From NCBI GenBank assembly GCA_002964805.2, contig PUDQ02000001.1, positions 5,976,001 through 6,040,000 of the forward strand: a stretch of DNA of 64,000 nucleotides. Reading direction: 5' to 3'. The notes beneath the pieces are model-generated. The model was not told where the DNA came from, searched no databases, and worked only from the letters and a program-made list of their open reading frames with translations. Position numbers and translations under genes: made by a program. This document shows, in pieces, positions 45,347 to 57,206 of the stretch. The stretch is from Trametes villosa (Eukaryota; Basidiomycota; Agaricomycetes; Polyporales; Polyporaceae). The first letter of the stretch is position 1; each line of letters opens with the position of its first letter.

Positions 45347-46304
45347 ATGCCTTCCATCCGGTCACTAGTACTGCTCCTTTCCGTGGCGCTGGCCGCCACG
45401 CTTGCCCACGCGCAGGATTTCACGTTCCCGACATTCAGCCTGGATCTGCGCTCGGGAACGCAGGTCAACGTCGCCTGGTACGTCCCGCCTCGCCAGGCGT
45501 CCATCATGATCGATAGCCTGAGGGACACCGGTAGCTGACACCAACGCGCGCGCACCAGGTCCATACCAGACGCCAACGCGACGACGGCCACCAGTGCGAG
45601 CTGCCAAAGCACGGCGGCCACTGTCGCGTCAAGCACGAGCCATAAGCTCCCCCGGCGGTATGCCGCGACCGAGAGCAGCTTACGCAGCGCCGGCGCACCA
45701 CGCAGCGACGCTGACGTGACGAGCACAAGCGCAGAGAGCACTACGACCAGCGCAAAAGAGAGCAGCACGAGCCCTTGCAGCACCAGCGCGGCTAGCACCG
45801 CAAGCGCAACCTCGAGTGCGACTTCCAGCGCGACCGCTGCCAGCACTAGCGCCACGGCTGCACCGAACGACGTCTTCAGTGGCTTCCTCCCGAAGGAGGA
45901 GTGCGCCAACGGAATGCCCGTATACACGGGCGCATTCGCCAGGGACCCGTGGGGGTCCTGCAGCGTGCTCCAGCTGTACCTCGCACAACACGTCGACAAG
46001 CCATGTACGTCCGCGCCAGTCTCTTCGCGGTGCACCGCGACGCCCTGCTGACAGAGACCGCCTAAATGCCGTCAGTTATGAGCGTGAAGAACTTCAACCT
46101 GTCCGCGGGCTGGCTACCGATGTTCGTCCCGTACGTGCCCGAGAGCCAAGAATACACCTTCGTATGTGAGTGTGTTCCGCGGGCTGTGTGTGGGACCGGG
46201 ATCAGGCGAGTCGCTGACGTGCGTCTGCAGTGTACTTTTGGTATGGCAACCACACCATGTCGCTCTCGAGTAGCAGATTCTCCATCTCGCAGTCGGACGC
46301 ATAA
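45347..46304 (+). CDS. secreted Ser/Thr-rich cell-surface protein
   Basis: Four exons (45347-45477, 45559-46004, 46076-46165, 46231-46304) join in phase to 246 residues. A signal peptide with hydrophobic core (SLVLLLSVALAATLAHA) is followed by D-F-T-F-P-T-F-S-L-D-L-R-S-G-T-Q-V-N-V-A-W, a beta-strand-like segment. Then comes a stretch of about 90 residues very rich in Ser, Thr and Ala, which would be heavily O-mannosylated. A C-terminal beta-rich part follows (FLPKEECANGMPVYTG, SVLQLYLAQHVDKP, FNLSAGWLPMFVPYVP, YTFVLYFWYGNHTMSLSSS). The final RFSIS is reminiscent of Kre9/Knh1-type modules. The splice model matters: reading without introns gives stops and short ORFs, and two donors (45478 GTACGT, 46166 GTGAGT) restore the frame. 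No GPI signal is evident. Likely cell wall or extracellular. Confidence 0.7.
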
Positions 46305-47249
46305 TGGTGGAGGGGATGGCGCACCTGTGAAGATCCTGCAGAGCTCCGGAGTGCTGATCGGAGCTGTTCAGTTGCAATACAATTGTAAGTATACGACGAT
46401 CCTGTCTTTGCGCGCCGTCGGGTGATGATCGGCATCCTGTAATATTCCTGGAGACGACCCAGATGGCACGATGCTCTCGCAATCCAGTTGGAAGAATAAT
46501 GAACAACCTCCAAGGTATTCGAGCAGGTTCTAGGAAGGAGAGGAATCAGTAACGGAGATGATGTCGCGTTTTCCCTGAATCGTGCGACTCAGGCGAGCGA
46601 GCAAGAGTGAATGGGCACGACGCACCGCGTTTCCCAGAGAATGCGTAGATGCCCGGACGGTGACGTCGTACGAACTATGGCGAGGAGCCTGCGAGTGATA
46701 CAGCTGACCTGCATTCCGTGTACGAGCATATGCACTCGGAGAGCTGATCCGGCTCGCTGAATGGCCATGGGCGATAGTGCCCGCGAGGCTCGGAGACTGC
46801 GATTTGAACAGCGGCTGGAATGTGCGCGATGCAGGCGATATTCCCTCTACCTTCGAGCTCCTCGATTCCTCCTGTAAGTAAGTGTATGTGAGCCAGCAGC
46901 CATAGCGAGCGCATGGCTCAACGTCACAGGAGGAGAGAGCAGGAGAGGACTCGCGGGACAGGGATGCGGCCACGTGGGTGTGCCTGGATAATGGGCGGGA
47001 ATCGGAGTCCGTTGTGGCTGTCCGGCCGTCGATCGAGAAGGCTCTGGGGCGCGTCCCATGCTCCCCTCCGACCCGACGCCGCCGCATACCGGGCTCCGTT
47101 CCCCATACCCCGCCGTACGATGTCCCGTATAAAAGCGCGCTCCATGTCGGCGAGTCACCCCAGCAAAGCATCGTCTTGCATTCCCCCATCACACACCGTT
47201 CACGACCACCTCTTACGACCTTTCACGAACCCACACGCCCTCGACAGCT
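46305..47249. other. intergenic region, promoter of Kre9/Knh1-like gene
   Basis: About 0.95 kb with only antisense-type or short ORFs. The right part carries the TATA box and a CT/CA-rich leader before the ATG at 47250. Confidence 0.5.
47128..47134 (+). promoter_or_regulatory. TATA box of Kre9/Knh1-like gene
   Basis: TATAAAA lies 116 bp before the ATG at 47250, a usual fungal distance. Confidence 0.55.
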
Positions 47250-47835
47250 ATGAGTTCGCGCAACACCTCCGCGCTCGCCAAGTGCCTCTTCCTCTTCGTC
47301 GTGCTCTTCAGCGTCTTCTTCCAGCTCGCGGCTGCGATGCCGGTGACTGAGCTCGAGAAGCGTGATGTCTTTGTGCCGCCCGTGCTCTACCCCCACGCCG
47401 GTACCGTCTGGTACAAGGGACAAACCCACAACGTCACCTGGTAAGCATATACTGCATTCCCCGATCAAGCCATCCTTTACTGACCTGAACGACACGCCTA
47501 GGGACGTCTCCTCGCACCCAGTGAACATCACCAACAAGATCGGCACCATCTTCCTCCGGAAAGGTGACCTCGCCACCCCTTGTACGTTTCCCCCCTGGGC
47601 ATCGGATAGCAGACGCTGACTTCACTCGGATGCAGTGTATCTCGCCAAGGGCTTCGACATTCTCCGTGGCCACGTCGAAGTCACCGTCCCCTGGGTCCTC
47701 GAGGGCACCGACTACAGCGTCGTCCGTGAGTACCCAATCACCCACGCACATCCCTGGACATCACGCTGACGAAGCTTGTATGTAGTGTTCGGCGACTCTG
47801 GCAACTGGAGCCAGAAGTTCACCATCAAGGAGTAG
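47250..47835 (+). CDS. small secreted protein with Kre9/Knh1 N-terminal-type domain
   Basis: Four exons (47250-47440, 47502-47581, 47636-47725, 47786-47835) join in phase to 136 residues. A long signal peptide (KCLFLFVVLFSVFFQLAAA) is followed by P-V-T-E-L-E-K-R, a possible Kex2 site, then the domain. Landmarks are V-L-Y-P-H-A-G-T-V-W-Y-K-G-Q-T-H-N-V-T-W (strand A-B), IGTIFLRKGD, VEVTVPWVLEGTDYSVV and F-G-D-S-G-N-W-S-Q-K-F-T-I. These are hallmarks of the Ser-Thr-rich GPI-anchored/Kre9-Knh1 N-terminal beta-sandwich linked to cell-wall beta-1,6-glucan in yeasts. Three N-glycosylation sequons are visible. There is no GPI signal, so it is probably soluble or wall-retained. A strong TATA box suggests good expression. 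Confidence 0.85.
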
Positions 47836-48383
47836 ATCCCCGTCACTCCAGCCTGGCGGGGCGTGCACCGCGCCATGCCGCGCATGTCCTCCACCGCTGT
47901 CAATGCTGATGAGCTGTAACCGCCGCGCATACACACGGACTTGATTCGGCTCATGGACCTTCTTCACCACGGACTTACATGGACATGATCGCTTTCCCGG
48001 ACAATGCTTGTTTGTGTAGCAACCTGATTTCGTTCTGCTTGTTGTATTCGCACCTACGCAATTGTATATCAGTCGTTCTAATGTAGTTTGGCGGCTTTGG
48101 AGTGCTTTTCGTCTGTTCGGATCGTTGGTGAGCGTAAGTGGCAAGAAGGTAATTAGTACATTGCCAGTGTCTGCCATATACTGGTACATCGTTCGATTGT
48201 CGGAGTCCATCAACGTAGCTCAGTTGCCTTGACTAGAACGTGAAACCTCAAGTCCTCTCCTCGTCCTGTCCAACATAACGTACACCTCCGTCTCCCGTCA
48301 TCTGCGCACCACCCACGCCAGAGCGCACTCTGCCCATACCCGCACAAACCCATACGTATGCATCGCCGACAAAACGGTGTCGA

Positions 48384-51300
48384 CTAGCCATGGACATCGC
48401 GGAGGCAGCCCAGCAGCCGCTGGATCGCCCTCTGGTCGCGGGTGTGCACCGTCCGGAACTGCGGCCCCGCGCCTTTCCCGCGCGATCTCGCAACGTCCCC
48501 GCGCCTCGGGCCGTCGTGCGCAACGTCCCCGCGCCTCGGGCCGTCGTGCGCATCGTCAATGTGCGCCCGCCCGCCCACGTTTGCGCGTTCCTCGTGCAAG
48601 GCTGGGGTGCAGGCACCCAGCTCGCGCAGCTGTCGGAGGGCAAGTACCTCGTCTTCGGTGAGCATTGTGAACCGATGGAACACACTGTCAATCGTTCGTG
48701 AACGTAAGCACCATCGCGCCAGACGATGTAGCCAGGACGTACGTAGATTGGATGGAGAACGTCAACCCGCCGAGAACCTGCGTCCACGCAAACACCGGGT
48801 TCTCCGGCTTGCGCGACAGCGGCTCGAAGCGCGGCGTCGCGTCGAACGTCACGCCCTCCGGAATGTCCGCCGGCTCGCGCTCGGCGGACCAGAACGCCCA
48901 GGGAGTGCTGCAGTCGTGGTCGACGCCCTGCTCGCGGTCGCGCCGCAGGACGAAGAAGTAGAGCGCGGCGGGGACGGCTTGGTCCGGAGACGCGATGTGC
49001 GTGAGGGTCGTGTCGAAGAGGTATTGGCGGCCGGTCACTAGCAACGAAGTGAAGTCAGCTGCGAGAACGAGGAGAGGAGGGGATAGGGTGCACCTATGCC
49101 CATGGTGCGAGAGTCGGATGGAGTGGCGGCCGCGACCGCGCGGATTGTCTTCGACACGTCCCCGGTGCCGTCTGGATCGAGTGCCTGCAGGAACACAAAC
49201 GTTGTGCCCACAGGCATGCATTGCACCAGATATCTAGAGAGAATGAGATGACACGGTCGGTCCTGGAACGCACAAGGGCAGGCCTCACCTCGTCCACCTC
49301 AACCCACCCACGCGGACGTCGTGGGTGAGCTCACAGTTCGCACCCTGTGCGCCATACTCCGCAAGCGCGCCAAACGTCCTCTTCGGCGCCACAGTCAAAT
49401 CGCGACTGCCTGCCTCCCCACTGCCCTCAGTTGCCGGTGCGCCGAGCACCGACAAGTCCGTCGAGAACCCCGCGGCGATCTCGATCTGGTCGTCCGCGAC
49501 GAGGCTCGACCAGGCAGCGTCCGACCCGGGCTCGAGCGCGAGCCACTCGCCGACCTGCGCGATGTTCTGCGGCGAGTACGGCCGGACGTTGCACATCCCG
49601 CGGCCCATGTTCACGATCCAGGGGTAGGTCTGGATGAGCCAGAACCAGGTCGCGGCGACCTCTTCCGCGCTGGCTTCAGGGCGCGACACGGGCTTGAGGC
49701 CTAGAGGAGGGTAAAGCGCCCGGGTCGGTCAGCAGCTGGCGTTTCGGAGCAACGGGGTGACGTACGATTGACCAGGGCTTTGCGATTGACCCATGTACGG
49801 GGAGGTCCCGAGAGCTGTGAAAGACACACAGAGATGCGCGACGAGTTTGGAGGCGCGGGGGGACTAGCGAGACGTACCATGCGACCCAGTTCGCGTAACA
49901 GGCCTGTCGGGGCATGAACGGATCGCAGACCCACTTGAAGTGCCCGCCGTTGCGGCAGTCAAACATGATCTCGTCCGCCCGGATCGCGTATGACGTGAGC
50001 GAATGCTGGATACGTACATGGGTGCAAGAATATCAGTACGACTCGTATGTGGACGCGGGAGCGCAGACTGACCGTGCCGCGCGTGTCATGATGGAGGTCT
50101 ACATTGAAGGTCATGTTCTCTAGGTGGTCAATAGATGACTATATGCGGGGTAATCGGTCAGCATGCAAACCGGGGAGAGCGCACGATGCGCGATACAGAC
50201 GCATATCTCCATGATCTATAGATTTCCGTAAGCTTGACTTCGACCATGGGTCCGGTGATGAGAACTTACCATCTTGAGCTTCGTGCGTAGGTTGTCCAGT
50301 CCGCGAACCGTGCTGAGATGGGGCTCAACAGGTTGATGGTCTATGCGCAGATCGATAGTTCAGAAAATGCATCAACGAGCGGCATTCAATTCATCGGCGT
50401 ACCTTCAAGCACGATGAATGCGGCCTCGCCGGGATCCCCAGGCCGGGAGTACCCCAGAGCAGACACAATGAACGGATGGCTATAAACGTGTCCATAGCAC
50501 CGCCAAGAGATTGACTCCGGGAAACGATGTTGCTTACCATGTGCTTTTGAGCAACTTGACCTCCTCCGCAAACCGCTCATCGCGCGTGGGATATAGATGC
50601 ACCACTACCTCCGCCCCGGTAAGCTCACCGGCCCCTCTCACCTTCGCGCGATAGCGGCAGACACGCCCGCTCATGTTCTGGGAAGCCGAGGAGGAGCGGG
50701 AGGTGTCCTCTTCAGACGAGTCGGGCTCGGTGTCCGGTTGGTCGTCCGGGTCAAACACCTCGGTGAGCTCGAGGTTCTCCCGGGCGAAGTAGCGGAACTG
50801 GAGCATATATTCAGTAGAATGATTGAGAGCAGATGCGATGGCAGCCTCACGGTCCCATCGTATATCGCGTCCCCGTTCTGCGCCAACTTCGACACGTCGG
50901 CGCGGATGGCACGTGTGTCTTGCATAACGGAGTCGCAGACGCGCGCCGAGTCCTCAACGTGCTGCAAGACACGTTCGCGCGCGCACACTAGTACTTCAAC
51001 CTTCTGTTGCGTTCCAATCGCGGCTTGGACCTGAGATGAACGCAGAGATGTGAGAACTCGCAAGTCTCGAGGCGCGTACTGCCGTGAGCTTACCAGAAAC
51101 ACATTCACGGCGTCGTCCAGCTTCTTCGCGAGCTCTTCGACGCGCTTAGCAACCTTCCCATGTGTGATGAAGATTCGAAGCCACGCGAATCGCCCCTTCC
51201 CAGTCTTGAGGCAGCGATCCATGAAGCTCTCAATGTCTTGTAGGGCCCTTGCAGAGACGTACAAGTCAGACGATGAAGAACAATGCTGTTGAGGAAGATA

Positions 51301-51722
51301 GCTTACTGGAGCAGCGTCATGACGTGTTTCTCGGTTTCGATACTGGCGCTGCTGTCCTTGAGCTTCTCGTAGACTTGCGCCATGAGAGTTGCTGCGCGCT
51401 CGGCGAGACGTCGACAGTCGTCTCTAGTGTTCTTGATCTCCTGCGGGCCCGTGCGTTAGTGAGCTACGCATAGTAAAACGTCAGACGTCGGAACCGACCT
51501 TGCATTTCTCCAAGATACTCAGTGTGGTCTCAAGCGCGGTACTGATACCGGGGATGGGGATCTCGGCCGAGACAACCTTCGCCGCTTTGAGGCTCTTGAT
51601 TGCGAAATCCATGGTCGAGATCCGCGCCTGAGCCTAGCAGTGTGCAAGCAGGTTATGTTTGAAGTTGGGAATATTGTCGAGAGAGGAGCGCTGCCTACCA
51701 GTACTACAACACGCGCGCCCAT
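48384..51722 (-). CDS. MLKL-like four-helix N-terminus with degenerate kinase-like domain
   Basis: Long multi-exon gene. Exons 1 (51722-51699) and 2 (51633-51499) join in phase: M-G-A-R-V-V-V-L then AQARISTMDFAIKSLKAA. The first ~190 residues are helical (PIPGISTALETTLSILEKCK, DDCRRLAERAATLMAQVYEKL, RFAWLRIFITHGKVAKRVEEL), the pattern of fungal MLKL-NTD/HeLo-like four-helix domains. After a linker (DDQPDTEPDSSEED) comes a kinase-like N-lobe: AEVVVHLYPTRDERFAEEVKLLKSTW then HPFIVSALGYSR and AAFIVLE. Where a catalytic loop is expected the sequence reads VIRADEIMFDCRNGGHFKWVCDP, with no HRD or DFG, so it looks like a pseudokinase. The C-terminal half (TWFWLIQTYPWIVNMGRG, LYFFVLRRDREQGVD, FEPLSRKPENPVFAW) is unrecognised and could belong to a second gene. 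Exons in the 3' half are approximate. Confidence 0.6.
48491..48550 (-). repeat. perfect 30-bp tandem duplication in coding sequence
   Basis: Two identical 30-bp units (48491-48520 and 48521-48550). In the leftward frame each adds the ten residues A-H-D-G-P-R-R-G-D-V. The frame is kept, so the duplication is compatible with a functional C-terminus. Confidence 0.75.
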
Positions 51723-54515
51723 TTAAACCTCAGGACCCGCGGAACCATACGCGCCCGTCTTGCTTGTTATCTTCGCGTGCGCCAATGCATCTGTATTGAG
51801 GCTGTGAGAGGCGCCCTTCTATCTGCCTTGAGGTAGCCCAGTGCTTGTTTTCTCAGGACGCCCACAACCGAGGCTGTCCATGTCGATGAGCACGTTGGGG
51901 TACGAGGAAGAGATCCGAGGTGCCTGCAGTCATCGAAGTCGAATTCAGGAGCGCCCATGGTAGTGGCTGTACAGCATCGGGCTTCCGATTGGTTAGCCAC
52001 GTTCGTGCGCTCGTTCCAACCTCAGCCACCGCGGCACACTTACCGAGAAGTTGAACACGGGAAAACGAGTCATGCTCTCCGAAAGAAACCATCGGCGGCG
52101 TACGGCGCGGCTAGCATGAGTATCGGCTGGTCCGAAGTAGCGAACAGGCTGTTCTGGCCTCATGGGACCTAACGTCAACGTACAGCGCAGGAAGCTTCCC
52201 CATGATCCTCGTGGACAGAGGACAGCGCCCAATGACAAGTCATACGTGTATTCAATTCCCAACGTTTACAGCCCTCGCTAACGACTCACAAGTCATATTC
52301 GGAACAATCTGCTCACAGAGGGACAGCCTGCGGGATCCTCGTACCCACATCTGTACGACAGGCACAGCAGGCTTGCCTCGAGGGCTCCCAAAGATCTTCT
52401 TTAGTGCCGAGACCCGCTTCTATACCGGGGCCAAGAGCCCTTCGTGTCCTGCGGTTGCTCCTAAGGACGCCTCAGATCGGCGGTCTGCGGTCTGCGCTCA
52501 AGCGTCTCCTGAGGGGTGAGGCCGTGAGCCGTGGTGTGATCACTGCGCATGACGTGTCAGCTCTGTTGCGCGGACGCTAGTGGCAGCATTAGTACGGATG
52601 AGACGACCTTGTGAACGAACGAACGGGTGCCCTGCATTGGCCCGCTTTGCGCAGACAACTTGCTACATATGATCTTGAAGCGTGTAGCGCGCATTCACCT
52701 CCTCCCCGTCGGCTATGTCGCGGCATGAACAGCCCTGCGTTGCGAAGGCTACGTTTTCAGAGTCATTCGCCGGTGGCGTGGTGCGTTGGGCATACCTTTA
52801 CTAGCTCGGTGGCCTGTATGACCAGCGTCTCCATAGGCAGACGCGCTAGCACCACGTGCAACGCGGCCATTACCAACAGCACTAGGGTCCCAAAGGGGTA
52901 ACGACGGCGCCACGAGAGACCGCGCCCCACCGTGAATCCAAGGAAGCAACATTCAACGCATAGAGGGCTCGGTGGATTTCGCAGAGTCGGAGCGCGGGGG
53001 AGCCGCCCTGGTACGCAAGATACATTGCCAATAGCCGTTGCTGCGCGGTCGTCTCATTCCAGGGTCCTCGGTGCTGTCGACGAAAGCGTTCCATATCGAC
53101 CATCAAGCTTGACTTCTGGTCGTACATGAACGCCACTATCCGCACGTACTAAACTTGATGTCTACTAGCATGCACTGTCAGCATACACAGAGATACCAAC
53201 GATTTCAAAGACTCGCCGACGGCCGTACTTCGCCGCCCACGCCCCCGATATAATTAGAGCACAGGAATAGCACCTGGACCGTCCGGATGATCCACACGAG
53301 CCGTCGGGAGGAAGTGGCGGTGAGAAGCCTGGGGCGCGCGCAGAACCGGAAGGGGCGCGGCGAGGTACGGCTGGCCCGAGAAAGTCGGAAGACTGAAGGA
53401 GCAGTCGTCCGGACAGTCATTCCTTCGCGTGTACGTCCATCGGCGACGGCCTCCGGAGGAGTCCTCCGAGGTCGCTATCTCGTCTTCGGCGCGTGAGACC
53501 GCATTGCCGTCGGTCGAGGGCCTAGACACAGCGAGGATCAACAGGCATACACCAGATCGCGAAGGAAAGTGGGCCGCAAGCTCACCGAATCACAGCTGAC
53601 GTCCAGAATGGCGTCGTTGGAGGCATCTATCAATGTACAGCTTGCAACGCTCTGGACATTGCGTGGCCAGACCCCGGGCGAGGCTATCAAGAAGCAGCAT
53701 CAGAACCGCGTCGGTCCTGGAGTCTGAGAGGTGCCCTGGCGCGTCGCGGCCCCGTTAGCGTACGAGGTGGTCGAGCCGGGAAAACGGCGGGCCTCGCCGC
53801 CAGGATCTCGGTGCCCGTAGCGGGTATCTGCCCTGGGATCTTGCGCAGATGGCAGGTGAATGGGTGGATGAGAGGACGAGGGCGCCGCCGGATGGTAACG
53901 GCGGGAATCTCATGGTATCTGGATATCTCGAGCCACGATGGGACTCGGTCCGGAAATCACACGGTGGGCTTCACGACCTGCGGCCTCGTGCGTCCGTCGA
54001 CCGAGGAAAACACAGGCCTGAGTAAGAGGACGATGAGCGTGTCGTGGCGAAATATCCAGGAAGGTACACACCATACCGGACGCCGACTCACAGGACGTAA
54101 ATGCGGATGTGCAATAGTCAGCTCGTTGCTTAGACTGACTGTACATCGGCCCTTGAGCATCTTGTCGGGATTTGTCAGCGCAGACCGCAGTAGGTTGAAG
54201 GCGTTCGCCTTGTGCAAAATAGGACTAGGAGTCCAGTAGTTTCGTAGCCAGCCCAAGTAATTGCAGCCGACCACGAGTATACACAGTGGAAATCGAACGA
54301 GGTGCCATAAGTATGATCGCCACAAAGATCTCGGAGGAGGCAAGGCACAGGCCGGAGACGCGCGTCGGAGGGAACGACGGAGGCCACGCGAGCGGGAGAG
54401 GCGCGGGTACAAAGCGTGGGAAGATGCGGAAAATAGGGACGACAGTTCCCGGAGGACACGCGTGGCCGCGCTCCTCCCCCAGAAACCCCCATCCTGCGTT
54501 TTCGACAAATCGAAT
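51723..54515. other. accessory stretch, no confident gene
   Basis: 2.8 kb between two divergent genes. The most protein-like piece is on the minus strand at 52882-53145 (TTAQQRLLAMYLAYQGG, LRLCEIHRALYALNV), with possible continuation at 53205-53541. It has no recognised domain and no supported start, and may be an eroded gene. A second leftward frame at 53957-54757 overlaps the next gene and is probably spurious. Confidence 0.4.
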
Positions 54516-55731
54516 ATGGCGTCCACATCCGCGGGCTCACCCGCCCAGGCCTCCTCTTCCGCTGCCGCCGCCGCCGCTGCCGCCGCCGCCGGAAGCAGCA
54601 CCCCCCTCCTCGCGACCGGCGACTGGACGAAGAGCCTCATCCAGCTCGCGAAGACCGCCGAGCTCAAGTGCGTGCCCGTCGTCGTCGCCCCTCCTGTCCG
54701 TGCCGTCCAGGCTGATGTGTGCCGACTTCTTTCGTCCTTTCTCGCGATGTGTTCCATTACCCCGCATCAATCTGTTCATTCGCGCGGCGGCGTACGGACC
54801 ACCCTCTTTTCCTTGCGCGCTGTGCGGAATGGTGTGTGATCGATGAAGGAAGCATGCCTTGACGTTACAGCTACATACCGCGCATATCCTTTCCGCGCAT
54901 GCGGCGCTGGAGCAGAAGAACAAGGCAATACAGGACCTAAAGGAGCAAAAGAACAAGTGCGCCCCCTCCATTTCAGATGATCATCGGTCTGGCAGACGTT
55001 AACGATGTCGCGCCACTCAGGCTCGAGAGTGAGCGTGCACGCCTGTTGAACTGTCTCCGTGAGGTACAACGCCATGTGTACGTGCCCAGACGCCTCCGCT
55101 AACCCGCGGTCTCCCACAGGTGAACGAAGACCGTGACAAGGTTCGCGTGCTTTGCGGCACTTTGCCGGCTATACAGCATGCTCACCGTCGCTCTAGGCGG
55201 ACATTCAAGAAGCCACCCTAAATAAAGAGTGAGTAATTGGCGTGCCTCTCGTTCGACATGGCTCACCGTTCACAGGGTGAATGACCTACACCTTAAGATT
55301 AAGTCCATATCAGAGGGCGAATATGCGAGCGCGAAGCAAGATGTGGATAGGCTACGGCAAGAGCTAGGCCAGCCCTCACTTCCAAGCCTGCAGTCAACGC
55401 TTGAGGAGAAGTCCGCGGAGTACGTTTACACCTACATCGCTTAACCTCTCGTATCACGCCGCTGATATTCCCTCCCTTCCATCTCCGTTGCCGCCGCCAA
55501 CCCGCTTCTCCCCGACGTCCCCGCCTATTATCCAGATATTTGAAAGCGCTGCGGTTACAGGCCGACACAGCGACTGCGTCGGCGGGCGTAAAGCGCGCCG
55601 GCGACGAGCTCGGCGCGGACGGCCAGCCCGTGAAGCGGCCGCGCGGGCGGCCGAAGGGCAGCAAGAACTCGAAACCGAAGTCGAAGCCCGCGTCGACGCC
55701 TGCGCCTGGGGGGAGCGCGCCCCCATCATAG
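54516..55731 (+). CDS. coiled-coil protein with C-terminal AT-hook
   Basis: Seven exons (54516-54667, 54849-54956, 55021-55063, 55120-55140, 55197-55228, 55276-55419, 55536-55731) join in phase to 231 residues. The N-terminus is Ser-rich and contains a run of ten Ala. A continuous helical coiled coil follows (HILSAHAALEQKNKAIQDLK, ESERARLLNCLREVNEDRDK, VNDLHLKIKSI, SAKQDVDRLRQEL). The tail G-Q-P-V-K-R-P-R-G-R-P-K-G-S-K holds an R-G-R-P AT-hook core within a Lys/Pro-rich basic region, so minor-groove DNA binding and nuclear localisation are likely. Two exons are very short (21 and 32 nt). The overall design suggests a dimeric chromatin or kinetochore-associated factor; that is inference, and no named family is recognised. 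Confidence 0.8.
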
Positions 55732-57206
55732 GGGTGCTGGCGGCTGGACCGCGGTTGGGGATGTGTTCACGGACTTGGGCTGGTTCGCCTGTGGAGTGTG
55801 TGTACGCTATGTGATATTTTCTTGCGCGATTGGCCTCTTCCTACTTATCTCCCCACCTTGATCTCACTTGCGCCGCAGAGGTTAGGCCGGTCGTGCAGGA
55901 AACGAGCTAGCCCACCTTTGAAATTTGGCCCAGGTGGTGTAGCGTCGTCGACAGCAGCGATGATCCCGCCGCATCCCGAGAGCGAGAACGGTCAGTGGAC
56001 GGCGTTTGCAACCTCGACATTCACCCCGCGGACTTGTGGCTTCGGCTGCACGCCCGGTGAAACCGTGCTGGTCCCCGTGCGAGCGCTGGCGTGCAGCACC
56101 GCTCTTACTGTGTATGACGGCCCCGGACACACGTCTATTTGCGTCTATCGATCAAGACGGCAGGGGCCACCGTCGGGGAACGGGCAACGACCTCGTGCGA
56201 CGGCGAGCAAGCGGGTCACGCTCCCGACCGAGTATATTGTCGTTCCACGCGCCGCAGGCCCCACAACCATGTCAGCATACGCGCACAAGGTTGCCCCCAC
56301 ACGGTATGCATCTCCGTTTGAAGCGGACGACTGCAATGGCCGCATCCGCACCCGAGCAAGCATCGAGCACCGCGACAGGTACGTGGCGGGCTGTCACAGA
56401 GGGCGGGGATGGGCTGTCGGGCGTGGTGGCGGCGGGGTCTGGGCCCTCGCGCCCTCAAGCCCCCAGCTTCAAGTCACCCTCACCGGGGGCGGCGTGCGCC
56501 GGGCGACGGCGACGCGGCCAAATCACTGTTTGACATTGTCCGCAGCGCTCGCGCTGGATCGTGTCGCGACGCGGCGGGTGGCGCTCGCCCGCCCCTGACA
56601 TGTTTGGATTTGCTGGCGCGCTCACTGCGGGTGCGGCGCGGTAAATTTGGACGCCACGGCACCAGGATGCTCGGTGTGTCTGTCGCCAGGGCTGGCACGC
56701 GCGAAACATATTGCTCCTTCACCGCAACATCTCGCCAGCGGGTGCGCCGCACTGTTATCGCCGGGCGGGCTCCCTCCGACGCATTGTCCGTCATGTTCGT
56801 CCCACAATCCTCACGGATACTCACGGCAACACACAATAACCCTCAACAGCCGGCGGGTCGCATATGTCGCGTCGACAACGCACATCCGACGCCGGTGCGG
56901 GCCAATTTGAAGTCACCGGCGCAGAGTCCGCCTCGGGCTCCCAAAGCGGCAACCGCCCCTCCCCGCTCGTTCCCAAAAAGTCCGTGAATCCGGAAATCCC
57001 CCTCCCGCTCCCCCTCCCCCGCCCGGCGGCAAATCCCGGGGGAGCGGGCTCATTAGGCGCCCGTACGATTCAGCTCCCCTCACGCTCACCCTGTCATACC
57101 ACGCGCACGTACCGAATAGAACTTGTCCCGCCGTGTATGTTGAAGTTCATGCAGGCCGTCCGTTCCGACCGTGCACCTCATCCACCACCACCACTCTTGC
57201 GCAACC
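55732..57206. other. intergenic region, no supported gene
   Basis: 1.5 kb with overlapping long frames on both strands (for example 55798-56598 and 56409-56987, rightward) that are Ala/Arg/Pro-rich and mutually exclusive, as expected of GC-rich non-coding DNA. The right end is the promoter of the 57.2 kb gene and carries a CACCACCACC run (57184-57193). Confidence 0.45.

Noticed and set aside
45319..46035. 238-codon minus-strand ORF over the secreted-protein gene
   Set aside because: Its Ala/Val/Leu runs are the complement of the Ser/Thr/Ala stalk of the plus-strand gene, which has a signal peptide and in-phase introns.
55798..56598. 266-codon plus-strand ORF
   Set aside because: Arg/Pro/Ala composition and competing frames on both strands; no splice signals or domain; non-coding GC-rich DNA is more likely.
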